Shown: positions 9,109-17,217 of the stretch, piece by piece
How the letters are laid out: the number at the start of each line of letters is the position of its first letter
Position numbering within the stretch: the first letter of the stretch is position 1
Origin: Curtobacterium sp. PhB115
GTDB taxonomy: Bacteria; Actinomycetota; Actinomycetes; Actinomycetales; Microbacteriaceae
Length of the DNA: 64,000 nt
Direction of reading: 5' to 3'
Assembly: GCF_003752025.1 (NCBI RefSeq)
Contig: NZ_RJKR01000007.1
Span: 248,001 to 312,000, forward strand
The notes under the pieces: model-generated
Databases searched by the model: none
Seen by the model: only the letters and a program-made list of their open reading frames with translations
Told to the model about the DNA's origin: nothing
Program-made: the position numbers and the translations under genes

Positions 9109-10068
9109 ATGGACAGCCGGACGGCCGAACACCCCAGGCCGAACCACTTCCTCCTCCACCTCAGCGACACCCACCTCGTCTCCGGGGACGGTGAACTCTA
9201 CGGCGACGTGGACTCCGCCGCTCGGCTGACCGAGATCGTGGCCGACATCGAAGCGTCGGGCACCCACCCCGAGGCGATCGTCGTCACCGGCGACGTGGCC
9301 GACAAGGGCGAGCCGGGTGCGTACGCCCGCATCCGCCAGATCGTCGAGCCGGCGGCCGAGCGCATCGGTGCCCAGGTCATCTGGGCCATGGGCAACCACG
9401 ACGAGCGCGGCGCGTTCCGCCAGGAGCTCTTCGGGCTCCAGCCGACCGACCGCCCCGTCGACTTCGTCTACGACGTCAACGGCCTCCGCGTGATCACCCT
9501 CGACACCAGTGTCCCGGGCCACCACTACGGTGAGGTCTCCCCCGAGCAGCTCGACTGGCTCGCCGAGGTCCTGTCCGAGGCGGCGCCGCACGGCACCATC
9601 CTCGCGATGCACCACCCGCCGGTGCCGAGCGTGCAGGACCTGACCGTCCTCGTCGAACTGCGCGACCAGCAGGCCCTGGCCGAGGTCCTCGAGGGCAGCG
9701 ATGTGCTCTCCATCATCGCCGGTCACCTGCACTACTCGACGAGTGCGGTCTTCGCCGGCATCCCGGTCTCGGTCGCGAGTGCCACCTGCTACACGCAGGA
9801 CCTCACCGAGTTCCAGGGCGGCACCCGGGGCCGGGACGGTGCGCAGTCGTTCAACCTCGTGCACGTGTACGGCCACAACGTCGTGCACTCGGTCGTGCCG
9901 ATCGGCCACTACTCGACCGTCGGCGAGCCCGTCTCCGCCGTCGAGACCGAGGCCCGCCTCGCCGCCGCCGGGGTCACGATCCCGGCCGCGGTCGAACCGG
10001 CACCGGTGACCTCGAGCATCCCCGTCTTCACGCTCGACTCGGTGCCGGTCTCCCCCGTCCACCGCTAG
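9109..10068 (+). CDS. Metallophosphoesterase, CpdA / 3',5'-cyclic-nucleotide phosphodiesterase family
   Basis: A 319-residue class III phosphodiesterase-like enzyme. Its dimetal ligands are visible in order: HLSDTHL (D20, H22), VTGDVADKG, MGNHDER, HHPP and GHLHYSTS. This set and spacing fits the CpdA/Rv0805 type that hydrolyses cyclic nucleotides and other phosphodiesters. I start at the ATG at 9109 (MDSRTAEHP), because the upstream in-frame stretch is non-conserved; its ribosome binding site is weak. It is a single gene between two terminators. The natural substrate cannot be told from sequence. Confidence 0.85.
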   Translation: MDSRTAEHPRPNHFLLHLSDTHLVSGDGELYGDVDSAARLTEIVADIEASGTHPEAIVVTGDVADKGEPGAYARIRQIVEPAAERIGAQVIWAMGNHDERGAFRQELFGLQPTDRPVDFVYDVNGLRVITLDTSVPGHHYGEVSPEQLDWLAEVLSEAAPHGTILAMHHPPVPSVQDLTVLVELRDQQALAEVLEGSDVLSIIAGHLHYSTSAVFAGIPVSVASATCYTQDLTEFQGGTRGRDGAQSFNLVHVYGHNVVHSVVPIGHYSTVGEPVSAVETEARLAAAGVTIPAAVEPAPVTSSIPVFTLDSVPVSPVHR

Positions 10069-10080
10069 GCCGCCGCACTT

Positions 10081-10133
10081 CGTGAGCAGGAATGGTCGGG
10101 TCCGCAGAGCGGACCCGACCATTTCTGCTCACG
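10081..10133. terminator. Bidirectional hairpin downstream of the phosphodiesterase gene
   Basis: A 25-bp stem with a single G-T wobble (10081-10105 with 10109-10133) and a 3-nt loop. It begins 13 bp after the stop of the plus-strand gene and faces the convergent Stealth gene. Confidence 0.75.
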
Positions 10134-10459
10134 ATGGGTGTGCGCGGGCGCGCCCGCGGCGGTGGAACCACCGTGGGGCGGCCGGGAGGCCCGTGGCGGG
10201 GCCGACTCGCGCCTCCCGGCCCGCGGGGTGGTCGCGACTCACCGCGGGTGCTGCGTCGCGTGGTCACGTTCCGTCGTTTGCCGGTGGCGCAGGCGACGGT
10301 TTGTGACCGCTAGGCGTGTGGGTGGCGGGGTGTCGTGACCGGTAGGGGTCGGTGGAGCGTGCGAACCTCGTGGCTGGGTTCCGGCGCCGGGCTCGCAGGC
10401 TCGCCCGGGGCGTGCGAACCTCGTGGCTGGGCTTCGGCGCAGGGCTCGCAGGCTCGCCC
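10134..10459. repeat. GC-rich intergenic stretch with a 53-bp tandem duplication
   Basis: No gene is visible here. The second half holds two direct copies of a 53-bp unit (10359-10411 and 10412-10464) that begin GTGCGAACCTCGTGGCTGGG and differ at only a few positions. The unit's start shares a GTGCGA-CCTCG core with repeats near 31250 and 39640-40200. The first half is GC-rich without further structure that I can support. Confidence 0.6.
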
Positions 10460-10506
10460 GGAGCGCGCCGGCAGGACGCTTCGCGTCCTAAGCGCCGGCG
10501 CGCTCC
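10460..10506. terminator. Two-tier hairpin overlapping the stop codon of the Stealth gene
   Basis: An outer 13-bp stem (GGAGCGCGCCGGC at 10460-10472 with 10494-10506) encloses an inner 6-bp stem AGGACG/CGTCCT (10473-10478 with 10484-10489). The TAG stop of the minus-strand gene (10488-10490) lies inside the inner stem. It probably serves as that gene's terminator. Confidence 0.65.
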
Positions 10507-12041
10507 CACGGCGCGGGGAACGGGAAGTACCGCTCGAGGAAGTCCGTCACGCGCTGCGTCCGCTCCTCGTCGCTGACCTCCGGGAAGCTGCCGTCGTTCA
10601 GGCAGAAGAAGTCGGCGTTCCGCTTCTTGAGCAGTTCGTCGAGTGACCGCAGACCGGACTGCATCGTGGTGTCGATGTAGCGCACGTCGGCGTTCTCCTG
10701 CACGATCGCCCGGCCGGTGAGCAGCGAGTAGTAGTGGTACAGCGAGTTCGTCACCGAGATGTTCTCGGCGGCACGGAACCGCGAGGCAGCGGTTGCCCGG
10801 AACTCGTCGGCGAACTCGTGCTCCATCTCGGTCATGATCGACGCCCGGAGCGGAGTGGGTGCGTGCTCGAGGTGGCGAGTGGTGACCGCGCCGAACCGCT
10901 GCTGCAGCAGACGACGGTTGACCCGCGCCGAGTTCTCGAACCCGCTGCGCGCCGGGTTGTTCGCCCCGAGCCCGATGCGGGTCGTGGCGAGGATGAACTT
11001 CGTCACCGAACCGGGGCTGAAGAACACTGACGGGTCGACGGTGCGCCCGAAGAACATGTCGTCGTTCGAGTAGATGAAGTGCTCGCTGATGCCCGGGATG
11101 TGGTGCAGCTGCGACTCGACGGCCTGGGAGTTGTGGGTGGGGAGCACCGACGGGTCGAGGAAGAACTCCTCGCTGCGGACGATGCGGACCTTGGGGTGGT
11201 CGGCGAGCCAGGCCGGCGCCGGGGAGTCGGTGGCGATGTAGATCTGCCGGATCCACGGCGCGAAGGTGTGCACCGAGCGCAGCGCGTACTTCAGCTCGTC
11301 GATCTGGCGGAACCGGGCGGCGGCGTCGTCGCCCTCGCCCAGGACGGCGCCGGCCTGTGCGGCCTGGCGTGCGCGCTGGTACTCGATGGCGTTGCCGTCC
11401 ACCCACGAGAACACGATGTCGATCGGGAACCGGATGTCGGAGACGTGGTCGTCGAACATGTGCTCGACGGTGCGCCAGGTGCGGCCGTAGCGCTCGATGT
11501 CGACGAGCACGAACTCGTCGCTCGGCAGGCTGCGGCGCATCAGGGCGTTCTCGACGGGTGCGAGGACCTCGGTGTCGGTCACCCGCCAGAACTCGAGCTG
11601 CACGCTCGTCTCGGCACCGTAGCGGAGCCGCCCGAGGGGCTCGAGACGCGGTCGGAAGACGCGGAGCACGGGTTGGTCGACGGGGCCGAGGCCGTCGTCC
11701 TGCACGAGCACGGCGGGCTCCCCCGGCGGCTTCGCGTAGAACGGCTCGTTGACGGCTGCGGCCATCACGGCGCTCTCGGCGCGCTGCCGGTCACGCTCGT
11801 CGACGGCGATCACCGGACGCTGGTCGTTGCCGCGGATGAGCAGGTGGTCGACGTCGGCCGCCGTGAGGGCGTCGTCGAGGAACAGCAGGTCCTCGATCAT
11901 CGACTGCTGCGGCGTGAGGTGGCCGTTCAGCAGCGTGAGGCGACCCTTGCGCACGACGACGTCGGGTCGCTCGAGACCGCCGGAGGACGGTCGAGGGGTC
12001 AGCAGAGGACTCTCGGTCACCGGCTCGGTCTCGTTGTTCAT
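10488..12041 (-). CDS. Stealth family sugar-phosphate transferase
   Basis: A 517-residue Stealth protein, a family that transfers hexose-1-phosphate from nucleotide sugars to make phosphodiester-linked capsule or exopolysaccharide. The conserved regions occur in order: CR1 PIDIVFSWVDGN; CR2 running from DELKYALRSVHTFAPWIRQIY to HFIYSNDDMFFG; CR3 with HAPTPLRASIMTEMEHEF; and CR4 with FCLNDGSF and FLERYFPFPAPWE. The ATG at 12041 has GAAGGG upstream; a GTG at 12077 preceded by GGGAGG is an alternative. It is monocistronic, with no capsule genes beside it. Acceptor and product are unknown. Confidence 0.88.
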   Translation of the reverse strand: MNNETEPVTESPLLTPRPSSGGLERPDVVVRKGRLTLLNGHLTPQQSMIEDLLFLDDALTAADVDHLLIRGNDQRPVIAVDERDRQRAESAVMAAAVNEPFYAKPPGEPAVLVQDDGLGPVDQPVLRVFRPRLEPLGRLRYGAETSVQLEFWRVTDTEVLAPVENALMRRSLPSDEFVLVDIERYGRTWRTVEHMFDDHVSDIRFPIDIVFSWVDGNAIEYQRARQAAQAGAVLGEGDDAAARFRQIDELKYALRSVHTFAPWIRQIYIATDSPAPAWLADHPKVRIVRSEEFFLDPSVLPTHNSQAVESQLHHIPGISEHFIYSNDDMFFGRTVDPSVFFSPGSVTKFILATTRIGLGANNPARSGFENSARVNRRLLQQRFGAVTTRHLEHAPTPLRASIMTEMEHEFADEFRATAASRFRAAENISVTNSLYHYYSLLTGRAIVQENADVRYIDTTMQSGLRSLDELLKKRNADFFCLNDGSFPEVSDEERTQRVTDFLERYFPFPAPWERAGA

Positions 12042-12151
12042 CCACGCCCTTCGCAGCTGTCGGGCCGGGTCGTGCACCCGGCCTCCCGATCCTACCGTCC
12101 GCCCGCCGGCTCGGTTGCTCCCGTGGCCGGTTCAGGCGACGGCCTGGAGGC

Positions 12152-12586
12152 TCAGCTCGCGTCCGCCTCGCGGGGCACCTTGACCGAGATGCCCACCACG
12201 ATGAACAGGGCAGCCGCCAGGATCTGCAGCGCGGCCCACACCTGGCCGGGGATCGGCACCGTGACGAGGGGGTTCCAGCAGACGGCGACGGCGGCCATCA
12301 GCACGGCGGCCCACCAGGTCTTCCCGCGCACCGCGAAGACGAGCACGATGAGCGCGAGGACGGTCACGCCCCACCGCGCGAAGACGAAGCCCGACGAGTC
12401 GATGATCGCGACGCAGGCCAGCAGCACGATCGCCGCGATCAGCGACGGTGCGAGCGCCGGTCGGGTGAAGGCCGGGGTCGCCTTCGCCGACGAGGACGTC
12501 GGCGACGCGGCCGCCGGTCGCCCCGCTCCCGCAGGCACGCCGTGCTGCGACGACCCCACCGGGGGCCGTCCCTTGCGTGCTGCCAT
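12152..12586 (-). CDS. Small four-helix membrane protein (possibly DUF6804)
   Basis: A 144-residue protein with a basic, Ala/Pro/Ser-rich N-terminal tail (residues 1-45) and four close hydrophobic segments (about residues 47-63, 68-84, 89-104 and 115-135). The pattern resembles the small actinobacterial DUF6804 family, but I cannot confirm this by eye. It is translationally coupled to the upstream GDSL hydrolase: that stop and this start overlap as TGATG. It is the last gene of a three-gene minus-strand operon. No function is assigned. Confidence 0.7.
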   Translation of the reverse strand: MAARKGRPPVGSSQHGVPAGAGRPAAASPTSSSAKATPAFTRPALAPSLIAAIVLLACVAIIDSSGFVFARWGVTVLALIVLVFAVRGKTWWAAVLMAAVAVCWNPLVTVPIPGQVWAALQILAAALFIVVGISVKVPREADAS

Positions 12587-13167
12587 CAGGCGGTTGCCTC
12601 GTCGAGGTCGATCGCCTGGATGGACCGGGACATCGGCGGGAGCTCGCGGACCCGTTCGAGCGCCGGCACGAGTTCGTCGACGTAGGCGCGGTAGCCCTCG
12701 TCGGTGAGGTGCAGCCCGTCGTCGGTGAACCGGTCGTCGAGGTGGTCGCCGTCGGCGAGGGCGGGCCAGGCGTCGAGGTACTGCGCGTGGCAGGTGGCGA
12801 CGAACTGCCGGAGGTGCCGGTTCGCCTCCTCGATCTTGGCGGTGTACTCGGCCTGTCGCGGGAGCACCGAGACGAGCAGGAGTCGGACACCGGGCAGCTC
12901 GCGGCGGAGCGTGACGAGGATCGTCTCGACGTTCCGGACGACGTGCTCGGCGCTCTTCCGGTGGTTGCCGAAGTCGTTCGTGCCGATGAGCAGCACGATC
13001 ACCTCGGGCTGCTCGGCGACGACGGCGTCGAGACGTGCGAGCACGCCGTCCGTGGTGTCGCCGCTGATGCCCTGGTTCAGGGTGTGCTCACCCGGCAACC
13101 AGGTGTCCCACGAGCCCTGTGCGGTGATGCTGTCCCCCAGGAAGAGAACGGTGCGTTCCTCGGTCAT
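12586..13167 (-). CDS. SGNH/GDSL-type esterase
   Basis: A 193-residue cytoplasmic-type SGNH hydrolase. Block I is FLGDSITAQGSWDTWLPG with the catalytic serine, block III is IGTNDFG, and block V is TDDGLHLTDEGY with the Asp/His pair. There is no signal peptide. GAGGAGG precedes the ATG by 6 nt. The start overlaps the stop of the SDR gene by 4 nt (ATGA). Its substrate could be an acyl or acetyl ester; related actinobacterial proteins are uncharacterised. Confidence 0.88.
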   Translation of the reverse strand: MTEERTVLFLGDSITAQGSWDTWLPGEHTLNQGISGDTTDGVLARLDAVVAEQPEVIVLLIGTNDFGNHRKSAEHVVRNVETILVTLRRELPGVRLLLVSVLPRQAEYTAKIEEANRHLRQFVATCHAQYLDAWPALADGDHLDDRFTDDGLHLTDEGYRAYVDELVPALERVRELPPMSRSIQAIDLDEATA

Positions 13168-14696
13168 GCTGCCTCCTCGTGCGCCGGCTGCGGACTCCCA
13201 TTGTGCTGGGTCCGGTTGCGCTGCGTCGACTCGGTGTTGTCGGACTCCCGTTCGGCCGCCGCCGTGATGCGCTCCACCATGCCCGGGAAGATGATGCCGT
13301 GGAAGGGCAGGATGCCGTACCAGTACAGGCGTCCTGCCAGTCCCTGCGGGAAGTAGATCGCCCGCTGGTGGTAGTCGCTGCCGCCGTCCGGGTTCGGGGT
13401 GACGGTCATCTCGAGCCAGGCGCGACCCGGCGACTTGAACTCGGCGCGCAGGCGGAGGTAGTGCCCGCGGTCGAGCCGCTCGACGCGCCACCAGTCGAGT
13501 GCGTCGCCCTGCTCGAGGCGCTTCGGGTCCCGTCGGCCGCGGCTGAGGCCGACACCGCCGGCGATCTTGTCCATCCAGCCACGAGCCACCCACGCGAGCG
13601 GGAACGAGTACCAGCCGTTCTCGCCGCCGATCGACTCGACGACCCGCCAGACGTCCTCTGCCGAGGCGTTCGAGTGCCGCTTCCGGTCGTCGACGTAGAC
13701 CGTGTGGCCGGCCCAGTCCGGGTCGCTCGGCAGCGGGTCGGCCGAGGCGCTGGAGAGCGTCGCGCTGCGCCAGCTCGTCTCGACCTGGCCGGTGCGCATC
13801 TTGTTCAGGGCGAGCCGGACCGATCGGCGGTACGAGGTCAGGCCGCCCTTCGGCTTCGGGACGACGTCGTCGATGTCGTGCTCCCGCTGGACGCACTCGA
13901 ACTGCAGCGACTCGATGATCGGCGTCGCGAGCTTGCGCGGGATCGGGGTGACGGCGTTGAACCAGTGCGCGGCGAGCCGGGGGGTGAGCACCGGGAGCAC
14001 CGTGATCGGGCGCTGCGGGAGCTTCGCCTCGACCGCGTACCCGTTCAGCATCTGCCCGTACCGGAGCACGTCCGGGCCGCCGATGTCGAAGGTGCGGTTC
14101 ACGTCCGCCGGGACGTCGAGCGCCGCGACGAGGTAGTACAGCACGTCACGGACCGCGATCGGCTGGATGTGGTTGCGGACCCACCGCGGTGCCGGCATCC
14201 ACGGCAGGACGTCGGTCAGGTGCCGGATCATCTCGAACGAGGTGCTGCCGGAGCCGATGACCACACCGGCCTGGTAGGCGACGGTCGGGACGCCGGAGGC
14301 GAGGAGGATCTCCCCCACTTCCTTCCGGCTGCGGAGGTGCTTCGAGAGCTCGCCGTCCGGGTGCAGTCCACCCAGGTACACGAACCGTCGGACGCCGGCC
14401 GCCTTCGCCTCGCGCGCGATGGTCTCGGCGGCGTCGCGCTCGGCCGACTCGAAGTCGCCGTCGGCACCCATCGCGTGGGCCAGGTAGTAGACGGCCTCGA
14501 CCCCTTCGACGGCGGCACGCACCGCCTCGGCGTCCTGGAGGTCGCCCTCGGCGACCTCGACGTCGTCGCTCCACGGGACGTCCTGGAGCTTCCTGGGGTT
14601 GCGGACGAACACCCGCACGGAGTGTCCGGCTTCGAGGAGACGGGGGACGAGTCGGCCGCCGATGTAGCCGGTGGCGCCGGTGACGAGGACCTGCAT
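13164..14696 (-). CDS. NAD(P)-binding SDR fused to a DUF2867 domain
   Basis: A 510-residue fusion. Residues 1 to about 300 form an atypical short-chain dehydrogenase with nucleotide motif GATGYIGGRL at residues 6-15, followed by FVRNPRKL and IGGPDVLRYGQML. About residues 330-480 match the DUF2867 pattern (GENGWYSFPLAWVARGWMDK, then GDALDWWRVERL). The same two-domain arrangement is known in many actinobacteria, without a defined reaction. A TAGCGT box on the minus strand at 14704-14709 lies 7 nt before the ATG, so it is probably leaderless. It heads the operon with the esterase and membrane protein. Confidence 0.86.
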   Translation of the reverse strand: MQVLVTGATGYIGGRLVPRLLEAGHSVRVFVRNPRKLQDVPWSDDVEVAEGDLQDAEAVRAAVEGVEAVYYLAHAMGADGDFESAERDAAETIAREAKAAGVRRFVYLGGLHPDGELSKHLRSRKEVGEILLASGVPTVAYQAGVVIGSGSTSFEMIRHLTDVLPWMPAPRWVRNHIQPIAVRDVLYYLVAALDVPADVNRTFDIGGPDVLRYGQMLNGYAVEAKLPQRPITVLPVLTPRLAAHWFNAVTPIPRKLATPIIESLQFECVQREHDIDDVVPKPKGGLTSYRRSVRLALNKMRTGQVETSWRSATLSSASADPLPSDPDWAGHTVYVDDRKRHSNASAEDVWRVVESIGGENGWYSFPLAWVARGWMDKIAGGVGLSRGRRDPKRLEQGDALDWWRVERLDRGHYLRLRAEFKSPGRAWLEMTVTPNPDGGSDYHQRAIYFPQGLAGRLYWYGILPFHGIIFPGMVERITAAAERESDNTESTQRNRTQHNGSPQPAHEEAA

Positions 14697-14703
14697 GCCC
14701 TGC

Positions 14704-14733
14704 ACGCTACGCGGCACGCCTGACGGGTAGGCT
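14704..14733. promoter_or_regulatory. Divergent leaderless promoters (SDR fusion / deoC)
   Basis: A minus-strand TAGCGT (14704-14709) lies 7 nt before the ATG of the SDR fusion. A plus-strand TAGGCT (14728-14733) lies 6 nt before the GTG of deoC. The two start codons are only 43 bp apart, so both promoters are packed back to back. Confidence 0.5.
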
Positions 14734-14739
14734 TGCCGG

Positions 14740-15471
14740 GTGGACAACGCAGCCTTCCCCGTCACCGCCGATGCCGTCCGCGGCCTCATCGACCACGCGA
14801 TCCTGAAGCCGGAACTCACCCGTGCCGACGTGGACGCGCAGCTCGACGAAGCCGCCGCCCACCGCGTGTTCAGCGTGTGCGTCCGCCCGAGCGACGTCGC
14901 GTACGCGGTCGCACGGCTGCAGGGCACCGGGGTCGGCGTCGGGACGGTCATCGGGTTCCCGCACGGCACCACCTCGACCGAGGCGAAGGTCGCCGAGTCG
15001 CTCCAAGCCCTGGCCGACGGCGCGTTCGAGCTCGACATGGTGCAGAACATCGGCGCCGCGAAGTCCGGCGACTGGGAGCGCGTCGAGCAGGACGTCCGCG
15101 CGGTCGTCGACGCCGCCGGGTCCACCGTGGTCAAGGTCATCCTCGAGACCGCGTTCCTGACCGACGACGAGATCGTCGCCGCCTCCCGTGCCGCCCAGAC
15201 CGCCGGCGCAGCGTTCGTGAAGACCTCGACCGGGTTCGCCGGCGGCGGTGCGACGGCCGAGCACATCGCGCTGATGCGTCGCACGGTCGGTGCCGACACC
15301 GGTGTGAAGGCCTCCGGTGGCGTGCGCGGTCTCGACACCCTGCTCGAGATGGTCGCCGCCGGCGCGAACCGCATCGGCACGAGTGCATCCGCCCGCATCC
15401 TCGACGAGGTCGCGCACCGCGTCGAGACCGGGACCGCGTCGTCGCTCGGCGACGACACCAGCTCGTACTGA
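14740..15471 (+). CDS. deoC: Deoxyribose-phosphate aldolase
   Basis: A 243-residue class I aldolase splitting 2-deoxyribose 5-phosphate to glyceraldehyde 3-phosphate and acetaldehyde. The motifs ELDMVQNIGAAKSGDW, the Asp/Lys stretch VVKVILETAFL, the Schiff-base lysine region FVKTSTGFAGGGAT and GVKASGGVRGLD are intact. The start is GTG at 14740, 6 nt after a TAGGCT box, with no ribosome binding site, consistent with leaderless translation. A ROK kinase follows after 126 bp and might be co-transcribed. Confidence 0.94.
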   Translation: MDNAAFPVTADAVRGLIDHAILKPELTRADVDAQLDEAAAHRVFSVCVRPSDVAYAVARLQGTGVGVGTVIGFPHGTTSTEAKVAESLQALADGAFELDMVQNIGAAKSGDWERVEQDVRAVVDAAGSTVVKVILETAFLTDDEIVAASRAAQTAGAAFVKTSTGFAGGGATAEHIALMRRTVGADTGVKASGGVRGLDTLLEMVAAGANRIGTSASARILDEVAHRVETGTASSLGDDTSSY

Positions 15472-15597
15472 TCCGCAGCAGTACACCCTGAACCAGACCA
15501 CCTGACCCGACCACCAGCAGTGGAGCCGGGGCCCACCGGACGCGAGGACGCGTGCGGGAGCCGCGCCGAGCCTCCAGACCGTCGCATCGGAGCGCGC

Positions 15598-16551
15598 ATG
15601 TCCAGCACCGCAGCCCAGTCCACCCCGCTCGCCCTCGCCGTCGACCTCGGCGGCACCAAGGTCGAGGCGGCGCTCGTCACGGACGCCGGCGTCGTGCTCC
15701 CCGGCACGCGCTTCCGGAGCCCCACCGGCCCGCAGCGGACCTCGGACGAGCTGCAAGCCGCCGTCGACGAGGTCGTGACGCTGGCGCTCGGCACGCTCCC
15801 GGCCGACGCGACACTCGTCGGTGTCGGCGTCGGGTCCGCCGGACCGGTCGACGAGGAGCACGGGCTCGTCTCCCCCCTCAACATGCCGGTGTGGCGCGGG
15901 CACCCGCTCCGTGACCGCATCGCGGCACTCGTTCCCGACGACGTGCCGGTGACGCTGCGCATGGACGGGCTCGCGATCACGCTCGCCGAGCACTGGGTCG
16001 GGGCCGCGCAGGGGTACGACCACGTGATGGGCATGATCGTGTCGACGGGTGTCGGCGGCGGGCTGATCCTGCACGGGCGCACCGTGAGTGGGCCGACCGG
16101 CAACGCGGGACACATCGGCCACGTGGAGTGCGGCGGGTACGACGACCCGTGCGCCTGCGGTGGGACCGGGTGCCTCGAGGCGATCGCCAGCGGCCCGAAG
16201 ACCGTCGCCTGGGCGCAGCGCCAGGGCTTCACCGGCACGACCGGCGAGGAGCTCTCCGCGGCGTACGCGGCCGGCGACGAGATCGCCGTCGCCGCGATCA
16301 AGCGCAGCGGACGCGCACTCGGTCAGGCGATCGCCGCGGCGACGAGCCTCGTCGACCTCGAGGTCGTGGCCATCGGCGGCGGGTTCTCGCACGTCACGCC
16401 GGACCTCTTCGACTTCGCGCGCGAGGCCGTGGCGGAGCGGGTCGAGTTCCCGTTCGTCACGAAGGTGCAGATCGTCCCGACGGCGCTCTCGCAGGACGGC
16501 CCGCTCATCGGTGCCGCCGCGCTGGTGCACCGCGCCGACGTGCTGCGCTGA
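15598..16551 (+). CDS. ROK family sugar kinase (glucokinase-like)
   Basis: A 317-residue ROK protein. The phosphate loop is AVDLGGTKVEAALV near the N-terminus, and the zinc-binding signature is GHIGHVECGG followed by CACGGTGCLEAIASG, with the Cys cluster of ROK kinases. No N-terminal helix-turn-helix is present, so it is a kinase rather than a repressor. The ATG at 15598 follows GGAG by 5 nt; the frame stays open 26 codons further upstream without similarity. The specific sugar (glucose, mannose, fructose or N-acetyl sugar) cannot be settled from sequence. Confidence 0.9.
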   Translation: MSSTAAQSTPLALAVDLGGTKVEAALVTDAGVVLPGTRFRSPTGPQRTSDELQAAVDEVVTLALGTLPADATLVGVGVGSAGPVDEEHGLVSPLNMPVWRGHPLRDRIAALVPDDVPVTLRMDGLAITLAEHWVGAAQGYDHVMGMIVSTGVGGGLILHGRTVSGPTGNAGHIGHVECGGYDDPCACGGTGCLEAIASGPKTVAWAQRQGFTGTTGEELSAAYAAGDEIAVAAIKRSGRALGQAIAAATSLVDLEVVAIGGGFSHVTPDLFDFAREAVAERVEFPFVTKVQIVPTALSQDGPLIGAAALVHRADVLR

Positions 16552-16568
16552 CGTGCTGCGCTGAGGCT

Positions 16569-16621
16569 CGGCGCTGGCCCGGCGCTGGCTCGGCGCTGGC
16601 CCGGCGCTGGCCCGGCGCGGG
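16569..16621. repeat. 11-bp tandem repeat (about 4.7 copies)
   Basis: The unit CGGCGCTGGCC occurs at 16569, 16580 (last base T), 16591 and 16602, with a partial fifth copy from 16613. It sits between the ROK kinase stop and the next gene. It is an intergenic slippage-prone minisatellite; no function is evident. Confidence 0.85.
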
Positions 16622-16671
16622 CTGTCCACAGGTGGTCGTCGGGCGGCTGCGGGGTCGGGCAGGATGTCCGG

Positions 16672-17217
16672 GTGCCCCGCTCCCGACTCGTCACCACGGA
16701 CGACTGGCCGGAAGCCGAACTCCGGGCAGGTGTCCTGGCGGGTGAGCTCGTCGCCGTCGGGCACTGCTGGGCCTCCCCCGCCGAGCCGCAGGACCCCGCA
16801 CTCCGGGCGGCGGCCGCCGGGTGGGTCCTCCGTGACCAGCGGCTGGTGGCAGCAGGTCAGACCGCTGCGTGGATCTGGGGTGCGGTCTCTCGCCCGCCGG
16901 ACCCGCTCGAGGCGAGCGTCCCGCCGCACCTCCGGCTCAACGTCGGCCCCGAGGTCCGGCTGCGCGAGGTCGTGCTGCCCGCGTCGGACGTGACGACCCT
17001 CGGCACCGTCGCCGTCACCACGCCCGCCCGCACCGCCGTGGACCTGCTCCGGACACCAGGAGCGCTCGGCGATGAACGGACCGAGGCGGTCGCGGGACTG
17101 CTGACGCTCGGGGTCGTGACCGCTCCGGAGCTCGGCGCGCGGCTCAGTGCACTCGGGACGATCCCGATGGTTCGACAGGCGGAACGCCGCCTGCGCGAGC
17201 TGCTCAGCCGGCGCTGA
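16672..17217 (+). CDS. Hypothetical protein resembling the N-terminal part of AbiEi/DUF559-type actinobacterial proteins
   Basis: A 181-residue protein without close functional match. The stretch LGTVAVTTPARTAVDLLR and the arrangement of an N-terminal winged-helix-like region followed by a beta-rich middle resemble actinobacterial proteins in which an AbiEi-type domain precedes a DUF559 nuclease domain; here the nuclease half is absent. GTG at 16672 lies 6 nt after a CAGGAT box. No AbiEii-type nucleotidyltransferase toxin is adjacent, so a toxin-antitoxin role is not supported. The 3' end overlaps convergent rel by 14 nt. Confidence 0.55.
   Translation: MPRSRLVTTDDWPEAELRAGVLAGELVAVGHCWASPAEPQDPALRAAAAGWVLRDQRLVAAGQTAAWIWGAVSRPPDPLEASVPPHLRLNVGPEVRLREVVLPASDVTTLGTVAVTTPARTAVDLLRTPGALGDERTEAVAGLLTLGVVTAPELGARLSALGTIPMVRQAERRLRELLSRR

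Noticed and set aside
16672-17217. Type IV toxin-antitoxin antitoxin
   Set aside because: No AbiEii-type nucleotidyltransferase is adjacent, and similarity is limited to an N-terminal-type region.
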